Below the pieces are notes generated by a model. The model ran no database searches. It was not told the origin of the DNA and worked only from the letters and a program-made list of their open reading frames with translations. Both the position numbers and the translations under genes were made by a program. This document shows positions 45,675-54,372 of a DNA stretch of 64,000 bases, in pieces (within the stretch, counting starts at the first letter, position 1; the number at the start of each line of letters is the position of its first letter). The DNA comes from Pseudonocardia sp. EC080619-01 (GTDB lineage Bacteria > Actinomycetota > Actinomycetes > Mycobacteriales > Pseudonocardiaceae), in the NCBI RefSeq assembly GCF_001420995.1, contig NZ_CP012184.1, positions 3,580,501-3,644,500 of the forward strand, read 5' to 3'.

Positions 45675-47355
45675 TCACTCCGATGCGGCACCCTGCTCCG
45701 GGATCCCGGCCAGCTGGTCGCGCAGCTCCCGCTTGAGCACCTTGCCCGCCGCGGAGACCGGGATCGCCTCCACCACGTGCACCTCGCGCAGGCGTTGGTA
45801 GGGCAGCAGCCGGGCGTTCAGCTCCTCGACGGCGGCACGGGCGTCGGCCTCGGTGGGCCCGGTGAGGAACGCGACCGGACGCTCGCCCGCCACGCCGGCC
45901 GGCCGGCCGACGACCGCGGCGCCCGTCACGCCGGGCACGGCGAGCAACCGCTCCTCCAGGTCGCGGGGGTACACGTTGTAGCCCTTGTGGAGCAGCATGT
46001 CCTTGAGCCGGTCGACGATCCGGAGGAAGCCGTCGTCGTCGAGGACGCCGACGTCGCCGGTGTGCAGCCAGCCGTCGCCGTCGAAGGCGGCCGCGGTGTC
46101 CGCGGGCCGGCCCAGGTACCCGCCGGTGACCTGCGGGCCGCGGATCCACACCTCGCCCTCCGCGCCGGGCCCGAGCTCCTCGCCGTCGTGGCCGGAGATC
46201 CGGATCTCGGTTCCCGCGACCGGCAGCCCGACGGTGCCCGGCCGGCGCGGTGCCGAGCGGCCGGCCGGCCCGAGGGTGGCGGCCATCGTGACCTCGGTGA
46301 GGCCGTACCCCTCGCTGATCGCGAGGTCGTCGCCGAGCCACTCGCGCAGCCCGGCGATGATCCCGGTGGGCAGCGGCGCCGCCCCGGAGGTCAACGACCG
46401 GACCGAGGACAGGTCCCCGGCGGCGGCGCGGTGGGCGAGCAGCGCGGCGTACACCGGCGGCGCCCCGGACATCGACGTGACCGCGAACCGGGTCGCGTCG
46501 GCGAGGTACGCCTTCGGATCGAAGCGGCCGTGCACGATCGTGAGGCTCCCGGCGAGCAGGCACGTTCAGCCCGCCGATCGTGCCCATCGCGTGGAACCAC
46601 GGCGCGATGCCGATCGCGCGGCCGGAACCGAGGGGCGTCGGGAACTCCTCGGGTGGGCCGGGATCGACCAGCACGACGCCGGGGCCGTGCGCGGTGTCGC
46701 GGACACCCGGGCTCGCGCCGGTTCCCCAGCAGGCGGACTGCAACGCGTTGGTCAGCACGTTCCGGTGGGTCACCCGGACGCCCTTGGACCGGCCGGTCGT
46801 CCCGCCGGTGTAGGCGAGGTGCGCGAGATCGGTGGCCGGGTCGAGATCGAGGTCGGTGCCGGGCGGGGCCGTGGGCCGGCCCTCGAGGAACGCGTCCAGG
46901 TCGGTCGCGTCGGTGGGCACCTCACCCGGTCCCGTCGCGAGGACCCGCTTCAGCGCGGTCCCGGGCCGCGCGGCGAGCAGCGCGGGCAGCGCCGCGCCCC
47001 ACGACAGGGCGGCCACCGCGCCGGAGTCGGCGAGCTGGGCCCCGAGATCGGCGGGGGCCAGCAGCGGGTTCGCCGGGGTCACGGTCGCCCCGGCGAGCAG
47101 CGTGCCCCAGTAGGCGACCGCGTACTGCGGGCAGTTCGGCAGGTGCAGGGCGACGACGTCGCCGCGGCCGATGCCGTCGGCGTGCAGCGCGTGCGCGAAC
47201 GACGACGCCCGGGCCAGCAGCCCGGCGAACGACAGCTCGTGCCCGGCGTGGTGGAGCACCGGGGCGTCGCCGAACGCGGCGGCGGCGCCGCGCAGCTGCG
47301 CACCGGCCGGCAGGGCCGGCACGTCGAGGGCGGGAGCGGGGGAGCGGACGATCAT
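45675..47355 (-). pseudogene. Acyl-CoA synthetase (AMP-binding), frameshifted
   Basis: ANL-superfamily acyl-CoA ligase of about 559 residues if one base is removed. The 5' part (47355 to about 46561) has Tyr-Thr-Gly-Gly-Thr-Thr-Gly-Arg-Ser-Lys-Gly. The 3' part is in another frame and has Glu-Gly-Tyr-Gly-Leu-Thr-Glu, Thr-Gly-Asp and the catalytic Lys in Gly-Lys-Val-Leu-Lys. Homology leaves the first frame after Gly-Gly-Leu-Asn-Val and resumes as Leu-Leu-Ala-Gly-Ser-Leu. One extra G at 46559-46560 on the plus strand explains it. A sequencing error or a true mutation is possible. The start overlaps the P450 stop. Confidence 0.85.
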
Positions 47356-48635
47356 GCGAGCACGGCCTTTCCGGCGTCGGCGGTCAGTGGCAACCGGGTG
47401 ATCCCGTTGATGAACATCGAGCGCAGCCGGCGCGGCTCCCCGGTGACGGCCACCCGCGGCGCCCGGCGCAGCAGCTCGGTGAACAGCACGGTCAGCTGGC
47501 GGCGGGCCAGGTGCGCGCCGAGGCAGAAGTGCGGGCCGGGGCCGCCGAACCCGAGGTGCGGGTTCGGGGCGCGACGCACGTCGAAGGCCTCGGGATCGGC
47601 ACCGTCCCGGCCGAACACCGCGGGGTCGCGGTTCGCCGACCAGTAGAACAACGCCGTCTTCGCCCCGGCGGGCAGCTCGGTGCCGCCGAGCACCGCGGGC
47701 TCGGAGAGCGTCCGGCGCATGTAGATCACCGGCGAGGCCCAGCGCACGACCTCCTCGACGGCGGTCGCCGTCACCCCCTCCGGATCGGCGAGCCAGGCGG
47801 CCCGCTGGTCCGGGTGGTCGGTCAGCAGTTGCAGGCCCCAGCTGGTGGCGTTGCGGGTGGTCTCGTTGCCGGCGACGACGAGCAGGACGAAGAAGCTCGC
47901 CAGCTCGTCCGGGGTGAGGCGCTCCCCGTCGATCTCGGCGTTGACCAGCGCGGAGGTGACGTCGCCGGTCGGGTCGGCCCGCCGGGCGTCGCCGAGCTCG
48001 CGCATCAGGGCGGCGAGCTCGCCGCCCGCGGTGAGCAGGGCGGTGGTGACGTCGGTGCCCTCGGGCACGAACTCCGGGTCGCCGGCGCCGAGGATCACGT
48101 TGGACCGGTCGTAGACGAACCGGTGGTGGCTGGCCGGGATGCCCATCATGTCGCAGATCGTCCGCAGCGGGAGCCGCGCGGAGACGGTCTCGACGCCCTC
48201 GCACTCCCCGGCGGCCAGGAGGTCGTCGACGATCTCGCGGGCTCCCTGCTCGATGCTGCCCTGCAGGTCGGCGAGTCGTCGCGGGGTGAAACCGCGGGAG
48301 ACGATCCGGCGGAGCCGCGCGTGCCGCGGGTCGTCGGCGTTGATCATCGAGCCGAAGAACTCGAGGAACGCCGGCGGCATGTCGGCGACCGACGTCGCGC
48401 CCGGCCCGGACCGGAAGACGCCCGGTGCGCGGCTCGCCTCGACGATCTCGTCGTAGCGGGTGAGGGCGTAGTAGCCGGGGCCCGGATCGGGGACGGGCGA
48501 GGGCGGCTGCTCGAACCAGGGGATGCCGGGCGCCTCGCGCAGGGCCGCGAACCCGGCGGCGCGCTCGCGGATCGGGGCGGTCCAGGCGCCGTCGATGTCC
48601 GAGAGGTCGAACGGGTGGGTGGTCGCGTCCGGCAT
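47352..48635 (-). CDS. Cytochrome P450
   Basis: 427-residue soluble bacterial P450. The I-helix motif Ala-Gly-Asn-Glu-Thr-Thr, the K-helix Glu-Val-Val-Arg and the haem loop Phe-Gly-Gly-Pro-Gly-Pro-His-Phe-Cys371-Leu-Gly are intact. The pattern resembles CYP124/125/142-type lipid and sterol hydroxylases. Translational coupling to the acyl-CoA synthetase suggests a lipid substrate activated as a CoA ester. No ferredoxin partner gene is adjacent. Confidence 0.92.
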   Translation of the reverse strand: MPDATTHPFDLSDIDGAWTAPIRERAAGFAALREAPGIPWFEQPPSPVPDPGPGYYALTRYDEIVEASRAPGVFRSGPGATSVADMPPAFLEFFGSMINADDPRHARLRRIVSRGFTPRRLADLQGSIEQGAREIVDDLLAAGECEGVETVSARLPLRTICDMMGIPASHHRFVYDRSNVILGAGDPEFVPEGTDVTTALLTAGGELAALMRELGDARRADPTGDVTSALVNAEIDGERLTPDELASFFVLLVVAGNETTRNATSWGLQLLTDHPDQRAAWLADPEGVTATAVEEVVRWASPVIYMRRTLSEPAVLGGTELPAGAKTALFYWSANRDPAVFGRDGADPEAFDVRRAPNPHLGFGGPGPHFCLGAHLARRQLTVLFTELLRRAPRVAVTGEPRRLRSMFINGITRLPLTADAGKAVLA

Positions 48636-48754
48636 CGTCGCCGTCCCTCCTGCCGCGCAGGCGCGGCAGTCCGAGGCTAGGCAGCGTGCGTGGCGCGCGT
48701 CACGGCCCGGGCGTGCCAGCGGCGGACCGGAGGGGACAGGGTCTCCGGTCCGCC

Positions 48755-48770
48755 CCCGCCCTCGGGCGGG
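48755..48770 (-). terminator. Possible rpmF terminator
   Basis: CCCGCC-CTCG-GGCGGG forms a short stem seven bases after the rpmF stop on the minus strand. It has no T-run, so the assignment is tentative. Confidence 0.4.
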
Positions 48771-48776
48771 AACGCC

Positions 48777-48947
48777 TCAGGAGGGCGGTGGCAGCAGGCC
48801 GCGGCGGTAGGCGGGGACGAGCCGGCGCGGCACCAGGTGCCGGCGCCCCTCCAGGGTGAGCGGCACGAGGTCCGGCGTCTCGGCCTTCCACTGCGACCGG
48901 CGGTGCCGGGTGTTCGCGCGCGACATCCGCCGCTTGGGGACGGCCAT
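48777..48947 (-). CDS. rpmF: 50S ribosomal protein L32 (cysteine-free)
   Basis: 56 residues starting [10 protein letters not shown], the L32 signature. It has no cysteine and cannot hold a zinc ribbon. Its start overlaps the mrf stop by one base (TGATG), so it is co-translated with mrf. Position beside the Zur-like box suggests expression under zinc limitation; whether another L32 exists elsewhere is unknown. Confidence 0.93.
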   Translation of the reverse strand: MAVPKRRMSRANTRHRRSQWKAETPDLVPLTLEGRRHLVPRRLVPAYRRGLLPPPS

Positions 48948-50179
48948 CAGTGCTCTCCTTCTCGATCGGTTCCGGTGGTCGGGTCGCTGCGCGCCGGTTC
49001 GGGGTCCGCGCAGGGTTCGTCGTGGGCCCAGCCGAAGGGATCGGGCAGCTCGGCCCAGGCGGCCTCGCCGGCGGCGATCTCGGCGTCGGTCAGCAGGGCG
49101 AGGCGCAGGGCGGCGTCGACGTCGTCGGGGTCGGCCTCGTGGCACAGCACCACGAGGTCCTGGGCCCGGTCACCCCAGCGCGGGTGCCAGGACAGGGCCG
49201 CCATCGCCCGCCGCTGGTCGCCCGCCTCGGCCCAGGCCTGCTCGTCGGCGCCGTCCAGCCAGTCGCCGGCGTGCCCGATCCGCAGCCCGCCGCCCGCGCT
49301 CTCCAGCCAGAGGACGGCGTCCGGCCGGGTGGCCAGCCAGACCCGTCCCCGGGTCCGCACGACGCCGTCGAGCAGCGTGTCGATCGCGTCGTGCAGCCGG
49401 TCCGGGTGGAACGGCCTGCGCTCGGAGAACAGCAGCGTGCGGACGCCGCCCGACTCCTCCAGCGGAGGGGTGCCGCGCAACAGCGGATCGTGCACCCCGC
49501 CCGGGACGCCGCGGCGCGCGTCCGGGGCGAGGCCGTCGCAGAACAACCGGTGGTCGGCGGTGTCGGCGGTCAGCCGCGGCGCGGTGGGGGCGAGCCGGTC
49601 CAGGACGGCCGCGGTCCGCCCGGTCGCCGGCCCTCCGGCCGTCACGACGACGTCCGCGAACTCGGCCTGGCCGACGGCGAGCTGGGCGACCGTGCGCTCG
49701 TCGTCGGGCAGGGTGCTCAGGCCGCGCTCGGGCAGGGTCGCGTCGCCGGTGGCGTCGTCCAGCCAGGTGTCGGTGTCGAGCACGGCGACCACACCGCGCA
49801 GGTCGACCAGGTCGGCCGCGGTGCAGGCGGCACGGCCGTCGCCCGGCTCGAACAGCACCGCCCCGAGTGCCCAGCAGACCGGCTCGGGTTCGAGGCGCGG
49901 GTCAAGGTGCAGGACGACCCGGTCCACCGTGCCGGTCAGCGCGGCCAGCGTCGGCAGGACGTCCTCGCGGATCGTGCAGCTCACGCAGCCGTGTGCCAGC
50001 TCCAGCACGGTGCGTTCGTCGTCGGCACCGCGGCGCAGGCGCCGGTGCACCCGGCCGCGGCCGAGGTCGTGCAGCTCGTGGTGCAGCACGACGACGCCCG
50101 GGTCGAGCTCCCGCATCCGTCCGATCGTCCGCTCGACCCCGTCGCGCACGGTCCCGCACAGGACCACCAGCTCGGTCAT
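48947..50179 (-). CDS. mrf: CobW/COG0523-type Mrf (ribosome hibernation factor recruitment)
   Basis: 410 residues of the CobW/COG0523 family, in the context of Mrf, the mycobacterial protein that recruits the hibernation factor Mpy to zinc-poor ribosomes. Gly-Cys65-Val-Ser-Cys68 matches the family metal motif in a CX2C form. The P-loop position reads [10 protein letters not shown] rather than GXXGXGKT, so nucleotide binding is uncertain. It is divergent from rpmG across the Zur-like box and leads rpmF. Confidence 0.85.
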   Translation of the reverse strand: MTELVVLCGTVRDGVERTIGRMRELDPGVVVLHHELHDLGRGRVHRRLRRGADDERTVLELAHGCVSCTIREDVLPTLAALTGTVDRVVLHLDPRLEPEPVCWALGAVLFEPGDGRAACTAADLVDLRGVVAVLDTDTWLDDATGDATLPERGLSTLPDDERTVAQLAVGQAEFADVVVTAGGPATGRTAAVLDRLAPTAPRLTADTADHRLFCDGLAPDARRGVPGGVHDPLLRGTPPLEESGGVRTLLFSERRPFHPDRLHDAIDTLLDGVVRTRGRVWLATRPDAVLWLESAGGGLRIGHAGDWLDGADEQAWAEAGDQRRAMAALSWHPRWGDRAQDLVVLCHEADPDDVDAALRLALLTDAEIAAGEAAWAELPDPFGWAHDEPCADPEPARSDPTTGTDREGEH

Positions 50180-50228
50180 GACTTCCCTCCCGGGGCTCGG
50201 GCCTGATGACGGTCGGGTGTAGCGTAAA

Positions 50229-50243
50229 CGAAAACGATTCCCA
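50229..50243. promoter_or_regulatory. Zur box (candidate)
   Basis: CGAAAACGATTCCCA resembles the actinobacterial Zur consensus TGAAAATGATTTTCA, keeping GAAAA-X-GATT and the final CA. It sits between mrf (start 50179) and rpmG (start 50263), so one operator could control both directions. Zur represses this same gene set in Streptomyces and Mycobacterium when zinc is available. Confidence 0.8.
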
Positions 50244-50262
50244 TGTTGAGAGGAGGGCTCCG

Positions 50263-50430
50263 ATGGCGAAGACGACCGATGTCCGGCCGATCGTGAAGCT
50301 GCGGTCGACGGCCGGCACCGGCACGACCTACGTGACCCGCAAGAACCGGCGGAACGACCCGGACCGGCTGGTCCTGCGCAAGTACGACCCGAAGCTGCGC
50401 CGCCACGTCGAGTTCAAGGAGGAGCGCTGA
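50263..50430 (+). CDS. rpmG: 50S ribosomal protein L33, zinc-independent (C-) form
   Basis: 55 residues with no cysteine, aligned along its length with the cysteine-bearing L33 at 51571 (shared [10 protein letters not shown]). This is the C- paralogue that frees zinc by replacing the zinc-ribbon protein. GAGAGGAGGG precedes the ATG. Its stop overlaps the rpsR start (TGATG). Confidence 0.95.
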   Translation: MAKTTDVRPIVKLRSTAGTGTTYVTRKNRRNDPDRLVLRKYDPKLRRHVEFKEER

Positions 50431-50672
50431 TGCCGTCCCGGAAGACGACGCTGCGCCCGGCCCGCCGCAAGGCCAACCCGCTGAAGGTCCGCGGGATCGA
50501 GCACGTGGACTGGAAGGACGCGGCGCTGCTGCGCACGTTCATCTCGGACCGCGGCAAGATCCGGGCCCGCCGGGTGACCGGGCTGACGGGCCGGCAGCAG
50601 CGGCAGGTGGCGCTCGCGATCCGCAACGCGCGGGAGATGGCCCTGCTGCCCTACCCGCACGCGGGGCGGTGA
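50430..50672 (+). CDS. rpsR: 30S ribosomal protein S18, zinc-independent form
   Basis: 80 residues, cysteine-free. [13 protein letters not shown] and [11 protein letters not shown] mark S18. It overlaps the L33 stop by one base and is followed by rpmB after three bases. It belongs to the Zur-type alternative ribosomal protein set. Confidence 0.95.
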   Translation: MPSRKTTLRPARRKANPLKVRGIEHVDWKDAALLRTFISDRGKIRARRVTGLTGRQQRQVALAIRNAREMALLPYPHAGR

Positions 50673-50675
50673 CCG

Positions 50676-50912
50676 ATGTCGCGTCGTTGTGACCTGACCG
50701 GCCGCGAGCCGTCGTTCGGGAAGGCCGTGTCCCACTCCCACCGCCGGACGAGCCGGCGCTGGGACCCGAACGTGCAGTCGAAGCGCTACTGGTTCGCCGA
50801 CGAGGGGCGCTGGGTCCGGCTGACCCTCTCGGCGAAGGGGATCAAAACAGTGGACCGGATCGGCGTGCCCGCGGCCGTCGCCCGGATCCGCGCGAACGGG
50901 GTGAGGGTCTGA
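50676..50912 (+). CDS. rpmB: 50S ribosomal protein L28, zinc-independent form
   Basis: 78 residues starting Met-Ser-Arg-Arg-Cys-Asp-Leu-Thr-Gly, with [11 protein letters not shown]. Only one cysteine (Cys5) remains of the four in zinc-binding L28. Its stop overlaps the rpsN ATG (TGATG). Confidence 0.95.
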   Translation: MSRRCDLTGREPSFGKAVSHSHRRTSRRWDPNVQSKRYWFADEGRWVRLTLSAKGIKTVDRIGVPAAVARIRANGVRV

Positions 50913-51217
50913 TGGCCACGCAGGGGCAGATCGCCAAGAACGAACGGCGCAAGGAGATCGTCGCGCGGTACGCCGAGCGGCGGGCCGAGCTCAAGGCGGT
51001 GATCGCGCGCCCGTCGGCGACCGGGGAGGAGCGGGCGGCCGCCGCCGCCGAGCTCCGCCGCCAGCCGCGGGACGCCAGTGCCACCCGGGTCCGCAACCGC
51101 GACTCGGTCGACGGTCGTCCGCGGGGTCACCTCCGCAAGTTCGGGGTGTCCCGGGTCCGGCTGCGGGAGCTGGCCCACGACGGGGCGCTGCCCGGCGTCC
51201 GGAAGTCGAGTTGGTGA
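50912..51217 (+). CDS. rpsN: 30S ribosomal protein S14, zinc-independent long form
   Basis: 101 residues, cysteine-free. This is the long S14 form, unlike the roughly 61-residue zinc-binding type. [13 protein letters not shown] and the Lys-Ser-Ser-Trp end are diagnostic. It is the last gene of the four-gene alternative set. Confidence 0.95.
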   Translation: MATQGQIAKNERRKEIVARYAERRAELKAVIARPSATGEERAAAAAELRRQPRDASATRVRNRDSVDGRPRGHLRKFGVSRVRLRELAHDGALPGVRKSSW

Positions 51218-51241
51218 AACCGGCCTGACCAGCGCGGACAG

Positions 51242-51276
51242 GGTTCCGGGGACCCCCGGATCGGGGCCCCGGAACC
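51242..51276 (+). terminator. Terminator of the alternative ribosomal protein operon
   Basis: A perfect 10-bp outer stem (51242-51251 with 51267-51276) encloses an inner CCCC/GGGG pairing. It follows rpsN by 24 bases and precedes the tRNA genes. Confidence 0.75.
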
Positions 51277-51339
51277 GCCGTGTAAAGTTCTTCCAGTCGG
51301 TGAGCGGAGAGCGCAGTACCACTCCCGCTGACCGCTGCC

Positions 51340-51412
51340 GCCCCCTTAGCTCAGTCGGCAGAGCGTCTCCATGGTAAGGAGAAGGTCTACGGTTCGATTC
51401 CGTAAGGGGGCT
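51340..51412 (+). tRNA. tRNA-Thr (GGT)
   Basis: Acceptor GCCCCCT pairs with AGGGGGC, discriminator T. Anticodon stem TCTCC/GGAGA holds loop ATGGTAA with anticodon GGT. CCA is not encoded. Confidence 0.96.
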
Positions 51413-51451
51413 CTGACTGAACTTCAGAGCTGACACAGGCGAGCTCTGTAT

Positions 51452-51527
51452 GACGGTGTAGCTCAGTTGGTAGAGCAAGCGGCTCATAATCGCTGTGTCG
51501 CCGGTTCAAGTCCGGCCATCGTCACCA
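51452..51527 (+). tRNA. tRNA-Met (CAT, elongator type)
   Basis: Acceptor GACGGTG pairs with CATCGTC (one G-T), discriminator A, encoded CCA. Anticodon CAT is at 51485-51487 in loop CTCATAA. It lacks the three G-C pairs expected at the base of an initiator anticodon stem, so the elongator form is more likely. Confidence 0.95.
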
Positions 51528-51570
51528 CGTTGGCGAAGTATTCCGATCATCCTGCTGGGAGGCACCCGCG

Positions 51571-51738
51571 ATGGCCAAGGCCACGGACGTGCGGCCGAAG
51601 ATCACTCTGGCCTGCGAGGAGTGCAAGAACCGCAACTACATCACCAAGAAGAACCGGCGGAACGACCCCGACCGGCTCGAGATCAAGAAGTTCTGCCGGA
51701 ACTGCGGCACCCACCGGGCGCACCGCGAGACCCGCTGA
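51571..51738 (+). CDS. rpmG: 50S ribosomal protein L33, zinc-binding (C+) form
   Basis: 55 residues with Cys15, Cys18, Cys42 and Cys45 forming a zinc ribbon. It is the zinc-replete counterpart of the cysteine-free L33 at 50263. GGGAGG lies upstream of the ATG. This gene starts the rpmG-hadA-hadB block conserved in mycobacteria. It is too short to be caught by a 60-residue ORF cutoff. Confidence 0.96.
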   Translation: MAKATDVRPKITLACEECKNRNYITKKNRRNDPDRLEIKKFCRNCGTHRAHRETR

Positions 51739-51740
51739 GC

Positions 51741-52193
51741 GTGGTCGACCAGTCCTGGGTCGGGCGTGAGCTCGACCCGGTCGGGCCGTACCAGGTCGGT
51801 CGGGAGAAGATCCGCGAGTTCGCCGTCGCCATCGGTGACGGCGATCCGCTGTTCCACGACCTCGACGCGGCTCGCGCGGCCGGGCACCCCGATCTCGTCG
51901 CTCCGCCGACGTTCCCGGTCTGCTTCACCATGCCGGTCATCGAGGAGTTCCTGAAGGACCCCGCGTTCGGCTGGGACTACACCCGCATGGTCCACGGTGA
52001 CCAGCACATCGCGTACCGTCGGCCGATCCGCGCCGGCGACGAGCTGACCACGGTCGTGCACGTCGACGAGCTCCGCACCCGTGCCGGGAACCACATGCTG
52101 ACCCTGCGCTGTGAGGTGTCCGACGCCACGGGCGAGCCGGTCGCCACCACGCGCAGCATGGTCGTCTCGCCCGCCGGGGAGGCCGGCGAATGA
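51741..52193 (+). CDS. hadA: HadA-like MaoC-family dehydratase subunit
   Basis: 150-residue hot-dog-fold protein (FAS1/MaoC-N type) that would pair with HadB as a (3R)-hydroxyacyl-ACP dehydratase of fatty acid synthase II. Pro-Pro-Thr-Phe-Pro and His-Gly-Asp-Gln-His match HadA. It lacks the catalytic hydratase-2 motif, which HadB supplies. GTG 51741 is three bases after rpmG; the frame is open upstream inside rpmG. Confidence 0.88.
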   Translation: MVDQSWVGRELDPVGPYQVGREKIREFAVAIGDGDPLFHDLDAARAAGHPDLVAPPTFPVCFTMPVIEEFLKDPAFGWDYTRMVHGDQHIAYRRPIRAGDELTTVVHVDELRTRAGNHMLTLRCEVSDATGEPVATTRSMVVSPAGEAGE

Positions 52194-52651
52194 CCGGCCG
52201 ACTGACCCCGGAGACCGCCGCGGCGGTGCAGAAGGGCGACGACCTGCCGTCGTTCCAGGTGCAGGTCACGCGCTCGGACCTCGTCCGGTACGCCGCGGCG
52301 TCGGGTGATCTCAACCCGATCCACTGGAGCGACCGGATCGCCTCCGCCGCGGGCCTGCCCGGCGTCATCGCGCACGGGATGCTCTCGATGGCGCTCGCGG
52401 CCCGCGTGCTCACCGCCTGGACCGGCGACCCCGCGGCCGTGCTGAGCTACGGCACCCGCTTCACGCGCCCCGTCGTCGTCCCGGACGACGACACCGGCGC
52501 CACCGTCGAACTCGGCGGCACGGTGTCCGAGGTCCGGGAGGACGGTGACCGCCGGGTCGCCGTCGTCGACCTCCGGGCCGTGTTCGACGGGAAGACGGTG
52601 CTGGGCCGTGCCCGTGCCGAGGTCCTGCTGCCGTCGGCGCCGGACCGATAA
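52190..52651 (+). CDS. hadB: HadB-like MaoC-family dehydratase, catalytic subunit
   Basis: 153 residues with the hydratase-2 motif Tyr-Ala-Ala-Ala-Ser-Gly-Asp-Leu-Asn-Pro-Ile-His at about 34-45, containing the Asp and His of the active site. It overlaps hadA (ATGA). The mycobacterial third gene hadC does not follow; tRNA-Trp does. In a genus without mycolic acids the likely role is ordinary fatty acid elongation. Confidence 0.9.
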   Translation: MTGRLTPETAAAVQKGDDLPSFQVQVTRSDLVRYAAASGDLNPIHWSDRIASAAGLPGVIAHGMLSMALAARVLTAWTGDPAAVLSYGTRFTRPVVVPDDDTGATVELGGTVSEVREDGDRRVAVVDLRAVFDGKTVLGRARAEVLLPSAPDR

Positions 52652-52760
52652 GGACCCGGGGTGCGGGCCCGCCACGGCGGGTGCGTACACTCGAACCAGC
52701 CGGGTGCGCCGGATGATCGGTCGTGCCCGTCCCACCGCCTCTAGGGGTGGATCGGGGCAA

Positions 52761-52836
<76 letters not shown>

Positions 52837-52921
52837 CGACGCCGCAGGTCACCGGATGGCACGGTGGCGCGGCCGACGGCACGAACGGCGAAGCAGAGCA
52901 GGTTCTCCTCAGGAGGAGGAC

Positions 52922-52972
52922 GTGACCGAAGGGCGGGCGGACGTCCGCCGCGTGCGGAGGGCGAACGCGTGA
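52922..52972 (+). CDS. 16-codon upstream ORF coupled to secE (putative)
   Basis: GTG 52922 follows an excellent AGGAGGAGG ribosome site (52911-52919). It opens a 16-codon frame with five Arg codons, one of them rare AGG. The TGA at 52970-52972 overlaps the secE GTG at 52969 (GTGA). It may be a leader that couples or regulates secE translation, or simply a place where ribosomes load. No protein product is proven. Confidence 0.45.
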   Translation: MTEGRADVRRVRRANA

Positions 52973-53316
52973 GCGACGAGCACGAGCCGGGGTCCGGGCA
53001 GGAGCGCCCGAGCAACGCCGCCGACCGTCGTGGGCGGCGGGCAGCCCGGTCCGGATCGGGTGAGACCCCGTCCAAGGGGCGGGTCACCCCGACCCGGGCG
53101 ACGGCCACCAAGGAGAAGAAGGCGTCGCCGTTCGCGCGGATCGCCCGCTTCCTGCGTGAGGTCGTCGCCGAGCTCCGCAAGGTCATCTGGCCGAACCGTT
53201 CCCAGATGGTCAAGTACACCATCGCCGTCCTCGTCTTCGTGACGTTCATGGTGACCCTGGTGTTCCTGCTCGACTCGGCGTTCGCCGAGGGCGTCGCGCT
53301 GCTGTTCGGCAACTGA
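52969..53316 (+). CDS. secE: Preprotein translocase subunit SecE
   Basis: 115 residues. A basic, disordered N-terminus precedes the SecE segment Glu-Val-Val-Ala-Glu-Leu-Arg-Lys-Val-Ile-Trp-Pro (about 66-77) and one C-terminal transmembrane helix (about 85-106). SecE clamps SecY in the translocon. GTG 52969 has GGAGGGCG upstream and overlaps the short upstream ORF; it fits the family better than the longer open frame. Confidence 0.92.
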   Translation: MSDEHEPGSGQERPSNAADRRGRRAARSGSGETPSKGRVTPTRATATKEKKASPFARIARFLREVVAELRKVIWPNRSQMVKYTIAVLVFVTFMVTLVFLLDSAFAEGVALLFGN

Positions 53317-53374
53317 CGCGAGCGGACCGGACCGACCGGTGACGACCCGACACCGATAAGGAAGCGAGTAGGAC

Positions 53375-54301
53375 GTGACCTCCGACAGCAACGCGTACGA
53401 CGAGACGGCCGACGAGGCCGCGCTCGACGCCGTCGCCGAGCACACGGCCGACGAGACGCTGCCCGAGCAGTCCGTCCAGGACGCCGACACCGAGGCGGCC
53501 CACGGTGACGACGCCGTCTCCGGCGACTACACCGCCGCCGACGACGAGTCGACCGCCGGTGCCGCCGCGGAGACGCTGGACGGTGCGGGCGACGAGCCGG
53601 CCGCCGACGCCGCGACCGACGAGAGCGACGGCACCGCGACCGACGAGCCCGCGGCCGACGAGCCGGCGGAGGACGTCGACCCGGAGGAGGAGCTGCGCGC
53701 CGCGCTGCGCCGCGCCCCCGGCGACTGGTACGTCGTCCACTCGTACGCCGGCTACGAGAACAAGGTGAAGTCGAACCTCGAGACGCGAGCACAGACCCTC
53801 GACGTCGAGGACTACATCTTCCAGGTCGAGGTGCCGACCGAAGAGGTCACCGAGATCAAGAACGGGCAGCGCAAGAAGGTCCAGCGCAAGGTGCTGCCCG
53901 GCTACATCCTGGTGCGGATGGAGCTGAACGACCAGTCCTGGGGCGCGGTGCGGAACACCCCGGGCGTGACCGGTTTCGTCGGTGCCACGTCCAAGCCGTC
54001 GCCGCTGACCGTCAACGAGGTCGTCAAGTTCCTGCTGCCCAAGACCGAGGCCCCCAAGAAGGAGGCCGAGGCGGGCAAGCCGGCTGCCGCAGGCGCCGCC
54101 GCCACCACCGGTGGATCCTCCACCGTCGAGGTCGACTTCGAGGTCGGCGAGTCGGTCACCGTCATGGACGGGCCGTTCGCGACGCTCCCCGCGAGCATCA
54201 GCGAGGTCAACATCGACGCCCAGAAGCTCAAGGTGCTGGTCTCGATCTTCGGCCGGGAGACCCCGGTCGAGCTCGGGTTCAACCAGGTCTCCAAGATCTG
54301 A
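53375..54301 (+). CDS. nusG: Transcription termination/antitermination factor NusG
   Basis: 308 residues. The NGN domain starts near residue 117 ([13 protein letters not shown]) and the KOW domain lies at the C-terminus (Val-Thr-Val-Met-Asp-Gly-Pro-Phe-Ala). The first 110 or so residues are an acidic Asp/Glu/Ala extension absent from E. coli NusG, and an Ala-rich linker separates the domains. The GTG at 53375 has AAGGAAG upstream. It is in the classical secE-nusG-rplK-rplA order. Confidence 0.96.
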   Translation: MTSDSNAYDETADEAALDAVAEHTADETLPEQSVQDADTEAAHGDDAVSGDYTAADDESTAGAAAETLDGAGDEPAADAATDESDGTATDEPAADEPAEDVDPEEELRAALRRAPGDWYVVHSYAGYENKVKSNLETRAQTLDVEDYIFQVEVPTEEVTEIKNGQRKKVQRKVLPGYILVRMELNDQSWGAVRNTPGVTGFVGATSKPSPLTVNEVVKFLLPKTEAPKKEAEAGKPAAAGAAATTGGSSTVEVDFEVGESVTVMDGPFATLPASISEVNIDAQKLKVLVSIFGRETPVELGFNQVSKI

Positions 54302-54372
54302 GGCACCGCTGAGGACGCCCGTGGCGAGGCAGGGCCGCGCGGCGCGCACATCGATCACGACAGGACCAGGAC

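Noticed and set aside
48690..50222. Long plus-strand frames opposite mrf
   Set aside because: Arg/Ser/Gly-rich shadows of mrf with no start signal or family match.
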